Part shown: piece after piece, positions 60,991-64,000 of the stretch
Numbering within the stretch: the stretch's first letter is position 1
Layout: each line of letters begins with the position of its first letter
Origin: Neocallimastix lanati (nom. inval.)
Taxonomy: Eukaryota; Neocallimastigomycota; Neocallimastigomycetes; Neocallimastigales; Neocallimastigaceae
Direction of reading: 5' to 3'
DNA length: 64,000 nt
Assembly (NCBI GenBank): GCA_016946835.1
Contig: JACVTC010000051.1
Location: forward strand, 830,001 to 894,000
Notes under the pieces: generated by a model
What the model saw: the letters and a program-made list of their open reading frames with translations, nothing else
Told to the model about the DNA's origin: nothing
Databases searched by the model: none
Program-made: the position numbers and the translations under genes

Positions 60991-61963
60991 TAAAGGTCAA
61001 AATTACGATTGTAATAAGTTCTCAAACAATAAAGCTATAATTATGCTTAGTTTAAAATATCCCCAATTCAACTTAGGGTTTTCGTGGATTATTCGTTTAC
61101 GCTGTGGTTATAAATACAATACTACTATTGCTATTAGAATGGGTAGAGTTTCAGAAGATTGTCCCAAGTATTGCCCCTGTTGTGGCGAAGATAAACAATC
61201 TTTTGAACATTGGATTTTTAAATGCGATGCTCTTGCATCTTTTAGATGGAATTCTTTAAATTTCATCGATGATCTCTATGTTTTATTCCTTAGGAAGATT
61301 AGAGTGTTTAATCCTCTTTCTTCCTATGACTCTATTTCTAATTTTGAAGATTATATCAATCATTATATATACTTGTTCCTTCTTGGTGGGACTTTAGTTT
61401 TAAATGAGCTACATTTCGATAGTGGGGAACAGAGACAATTAAATGAACTACTTTTCAAAGGTTCATCTGAGTCACCTGTTCCAAAAATTGTGGGCTTGGC
61501 GGAATTCTTAACAAGTGCAATACCTATCATTAGTAGTTCGTTTGAGCTATTATTTGATAGGTATTGCAAAATACCAAACTTATCCAAGAGCGTCGACGTC
61601 GTACTGATAAGGCATAATGATAATACAGGATTGTCATCTATTTCTACGAAGGATGAATCTTGCCCTAGTAGTTCAATAAATGATGAATCCGGGGAGAGTT
61701 TAGTGGACACCACACTATCTATATTAAAGATGTTACTTCTAGGTTTTATTTCTTTTTTATTTGTTAGGAAGGGAAAAATTCCCGCATAGTACAACTTGCC
61801 GAAATACATAGTATTTTCGAGCTTTTTTATTTTTTTTTTATTTTTTAATTTTTTTATTTTTAATTTCAAATGTACTTTTCACCTACATGTATTTTTTAAA
61901 ATAAAATTAATAAAGTTTTGGAAGTGTATTCTCTTCCCTGTCTAAAAAAAAAAAAAAAAAAAA
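60991..61963 (+). mobile_element. 5'-truncated LINE with 14-bp target duplication
   Basis: The insertion begins at 60991 in the middle of a reading frame and ends in poly(A) at 61943-61963. TTATTTATATTTAT occurs directly before (60977-60990) and directly after (61964-61977), a good target duplication although its AT-rich content tempers the weight. The 3' UTR and end of the ORF are shared with the minus-strand copy at 11464-11720. Confidence 0.8.
60992..61789 (+). CDS. LINE ORF, C-terminal zinc-knuckle part (partial)
   Basis: This is the open frame of the truncated LINE, about 265 residues without a stop from the insertion border. It starts KGQNYDCNKFSNNKAIIMLS and then FSWIIRLRCGYKYNTTIAIR, like the stretch before the zinc-binding site in RT-associated tails. 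The zinc site is CPKYCPCCGEDKQSFEHWIF with KC (C-x2-C...H-x4-C). The rest is the C-terminal domain (YLFLLGGT, VGLAEFLTSAIPI, SVDVVLIRHN) and a hydrophobic end. There is no RT domain, so it cannot move by itself. The intact frame suggests a recent insertion. Confidence 0.8.
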   Translation, partial: KGQNYDCNKFSNNKAIIMLSLKYPQFNLGFSWIIRLRCGYKYNTTIAIRMGRVSEDCPKYCPCCGEDKQSFEHWIFKCDALASFRWNSLNFIDDLYVLFLRKIRVFNPLSSYDSISNFEDYINHYIYLFLLGGTLVLNELHFDSGEQRQLNELLFKGSSESPVPKIVGLAEFLTSAIPIISSSFELLFDRYCKIPNLSKSVDVVLIRHNDNTGLSSISTKDESCPSSSINDESGESLVDTTLSILKMLLLGFISFLFVRKGKIPA

Positions 61964-62109
61964 TTATTTATATTTATAAACTGATAAACTCTAAATTGAG
62001 TGGTTTAAATTATATTTCAATAAAAGTGATGTTTCAAATAAATTTATAAATAAATAAATTTAATAAATAATGTTTATTTTTATTATTCTTTTTATATTAA
62101 TTTTTTTTT

Positions 62110-62365
62110 TTTTTATAAAAAAAGAAAATATTCTTTAAAAATAAAATATTTTTGAAATTTTCATAATATATATATTCATTAGATCAATAAAAAGTATTAA
62201 ATATATATATATATATATTCTTTAATAAAAAATATTTATATTAATAAAAATTAAAATTAAATGTTTTATATATCTTTAAAATGAATATATAAAGAAAATA
62301 TTCTTTAAAAATAAAATATTTTTGAAATTTTCATTATATATTGAAATCTATAAAAAATATTTTAA

Positions 62366-62419
<54 letters not shown>

Positions 62420-62629
62420 TTAGCAATTAAAAAGGATCATATATATTAAAAATATGAAAAAAATTTATATATATATATATATTCTTTAAAAGAAATATTT
62501 ACTTATATTAATATAAAAATTAAATGTTTTATATATCTTTAAAATGAATATATAAAGAAAATATTCTTTAAAAATAAAATATTTTTGAAATTTTCATTAT
62601 ATATTGAAATCTATAAAAAATATTTTAAG

Positions 62630-62670
<41 letters not shown>

Positions 62671-62889
62671 ATAATAAAATTAGCAATTAAAAAGGATCAT
62701 ATATATTTAAAATATGAAAAAAAAAAAAAAAAAATATTCTTTAAAAGAAATATTTACTTATATTAATATATAAATTAAATGTTAAATGTTTATATATCTT
62801 TAAAATGAATATATAAAGAAAATATTCTTTAAAAATAAAATATTTTTTAAATTTTCATTATATATTGAAATCTATAAAAAGTATTTTAA

Positions 62890-62934
<45 letters not shown>

Positions 62935-62969
62935 TTAGCAATTAAAAAGGATCATATATATTAAAAATA

Positions 62970-63004
<35 letters not shown>

Positions 63005-63060
63005 CTTTAAAAGAAATATTTACTTATATTAATATAAATACTAAAATTTAAAGTGTTAAA
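62110..63060. repeat. Tandem repeat, about 260-bp unit, three full copies plus a part
   Basis: Each unit holds AAAGAAAATATTCTTTAAAA, ATTTTCATTATATATTGAAA, an (AAT)n tract of varying length, TTAGCAATTAAAAAGGATCA, and TTTAAAAGAAATATTTACTT. Copies start near 62118 (partial), 62291, 62550 and 62813. In copy 2 the (AAT)n tract contains an inverted (TTA)n segment (62651-62671). Confidence 0.85.
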
Positions 63061-63584
63061 TTAAATATATAAATAAAATATTAAAGTTTTTAACAATTAT
63101 AATTATGGACCTAACTATTAATAATAATTTTGTACTACAGAATTCTGATAAACTTTTGCATTTGATCATTACTCTGTCATTTATTACAAATCAGCATTTA
63201 GTGTTTATATTATTTAAATTAAACATTTAAATCATAATTCAATAATATCATTTCTAGGTCTTCAATTATCAATTAATTTGGATTAGTTTTGTATTTTTCA
63301 ATTAAAATATTGATTTAATCAGTTTTTCCCAATTCTTTTTTATTTTATTTTTTTTTATTTTTTATTTTTTTATTTCTTTTAAAAAAATTCCTGCACTTTT
63401 CCTTTTGTAATCATCATAAGATAAAGATCTTCTTGCTTTAATGTATTTATTAATTCATAAAAATAAAGGAATTTTTTGAAAATAAATTATTTAAATAATT
63501 ATTGAAAGATTCTGGTGCATTTTTTGCTTTATGTTCTATATTGCTATGTTATAATAATTCAAAATTTTATAATTATTTAAATAG

Positions 63585-63617
<33 letters not shown>

Positions 63618-63639
63618 AAATATTCTAAAAATTTCAAAA

Positions 63640-64000
63640 TTTGGTCGTCATTATTTGCTTAACACATAATTTACTATAAATATCAATTATATATTCAGGA
63701 TTTACAAAGGATAAGTTAGAAATTACTTTATAATAAATATAAATATTATTATATTTTACTTCTTTATAACATAATTCATTTTTTTTAAACTATAATGCTC
63801 TTTTATAGTGCCAAATGCAATATTTAATATTTATATTAGGAAATATTTCTTCTTTTGCATTAGATATGCCTTTTTCGAAATCACAATGAAAATTATTTGG
63901 AATAACTATAGTATTATTACTATATTTATTAGAATTTTTTTTTTTTTTTTTAATTTATTTCCTTAAATAGCATCTCATGAATAGTTTGTTCTTTCTTTTT
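63640..64000 (-). pseudogene. MULE transposase core fragment, cut by the window edge
   Basis: The minus-strand translation starts at the right edge with KKKEQTIHEMLFKEI. An A run follows, then VIPNNFHCDFEKGISNAKEE, IFPNINIKYCIWHYKRAL, a stop and KKNELCYKEV. The Asp in DFE within H-x-DFE-x-G-x-x-A and the CIWHYKRAL motif belong to the second half of the MULE catalytic core, the part missing from the 54.8-kb copy. A stop and the long A run suggest a dead copy. A T run at 63586-63610 lies beyond it. The element continues outside the window. Confidence 0.65.

Overview
The window is nuclear DNA of an anaerobic gut fungus (Neocallimastigomycota, Neocallimastix/Piromyces type). Three things point there: extreme AT richness with long A/T runs and (ATT)n microsatellites; several intron-rich eukaryotic genes with short AT-rich introns; and an intronless, secreted family 48 glycoside hydrolase ending in two fungal dockerins, the cellulosome-docking module typical of these fungi. 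The phylum is an inference from these traits; no rRNA or tRNA gene was seen.

Layout. 1-12 kb is an accessory graveyard on the minus strand: at least seven fragments of non-LTR (LINE) retrotransposons, the longest running from endonuclease remnant to poly(A) (7419-11135), plus decayed modular surface-protein genes (Cys-rich, dockerin and CBM18-like pieces) split by a 277-bp (ATT)n tract. 12.7-14.9 kb holds GH48. 15-22.2 kb is a gene desert with a 1.65-kb inverted-repeat element, a long perfect palindrome and minisatellites. 22.2-24.4 kb is a five-exon REEP/Yop1-like ER-shaping gene. 24.4-36.2 kb is an almost featureless AT desert. 36.2-37.3 kb is a small four-exon gene with two tandem homeodomains. 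41.4-48.0 kb is a 21-exon gene that I assign to Integrator subunit 3 (INTS3). The proteasome assembly chaperone UMP1 (48.9-50.1 kb, minus) converges on it. 51.8-56.5 kb is a decayed RCL1 (RNA-cyclase-like rRNA processing factor) gene. A 3.4-kb Mutator-like element with terminal inverted repeats and a perfect 9-bp target duplication sits in one of its introns. 57-58.6 kb is a duplicated segment around a 339-bp (ATT)n tract. 59.0-60.4 kb is URA3 (OMP decarboxylase, three exons). 61.0-62.0 kb is a young-looking 5'-truncated LINE, 62.1-63.1 kb a roughly 260-bp tandem repeat, and a second Mutator transposase fragment runs off the right edge.

The genes do not form a pathway. Housekeeping genes (UMP1, URA3, REEP, INTS3, homeobox) sit as compact intron-rich islands in AT-rich spacer. 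GH48 is an intronless gene of distinct base composition, as expected for a gene acquired from bacteria. Exon coordinates were built by hand from GT/AG junctions, reading phase and family similarity; no alignment or transcript data were available.
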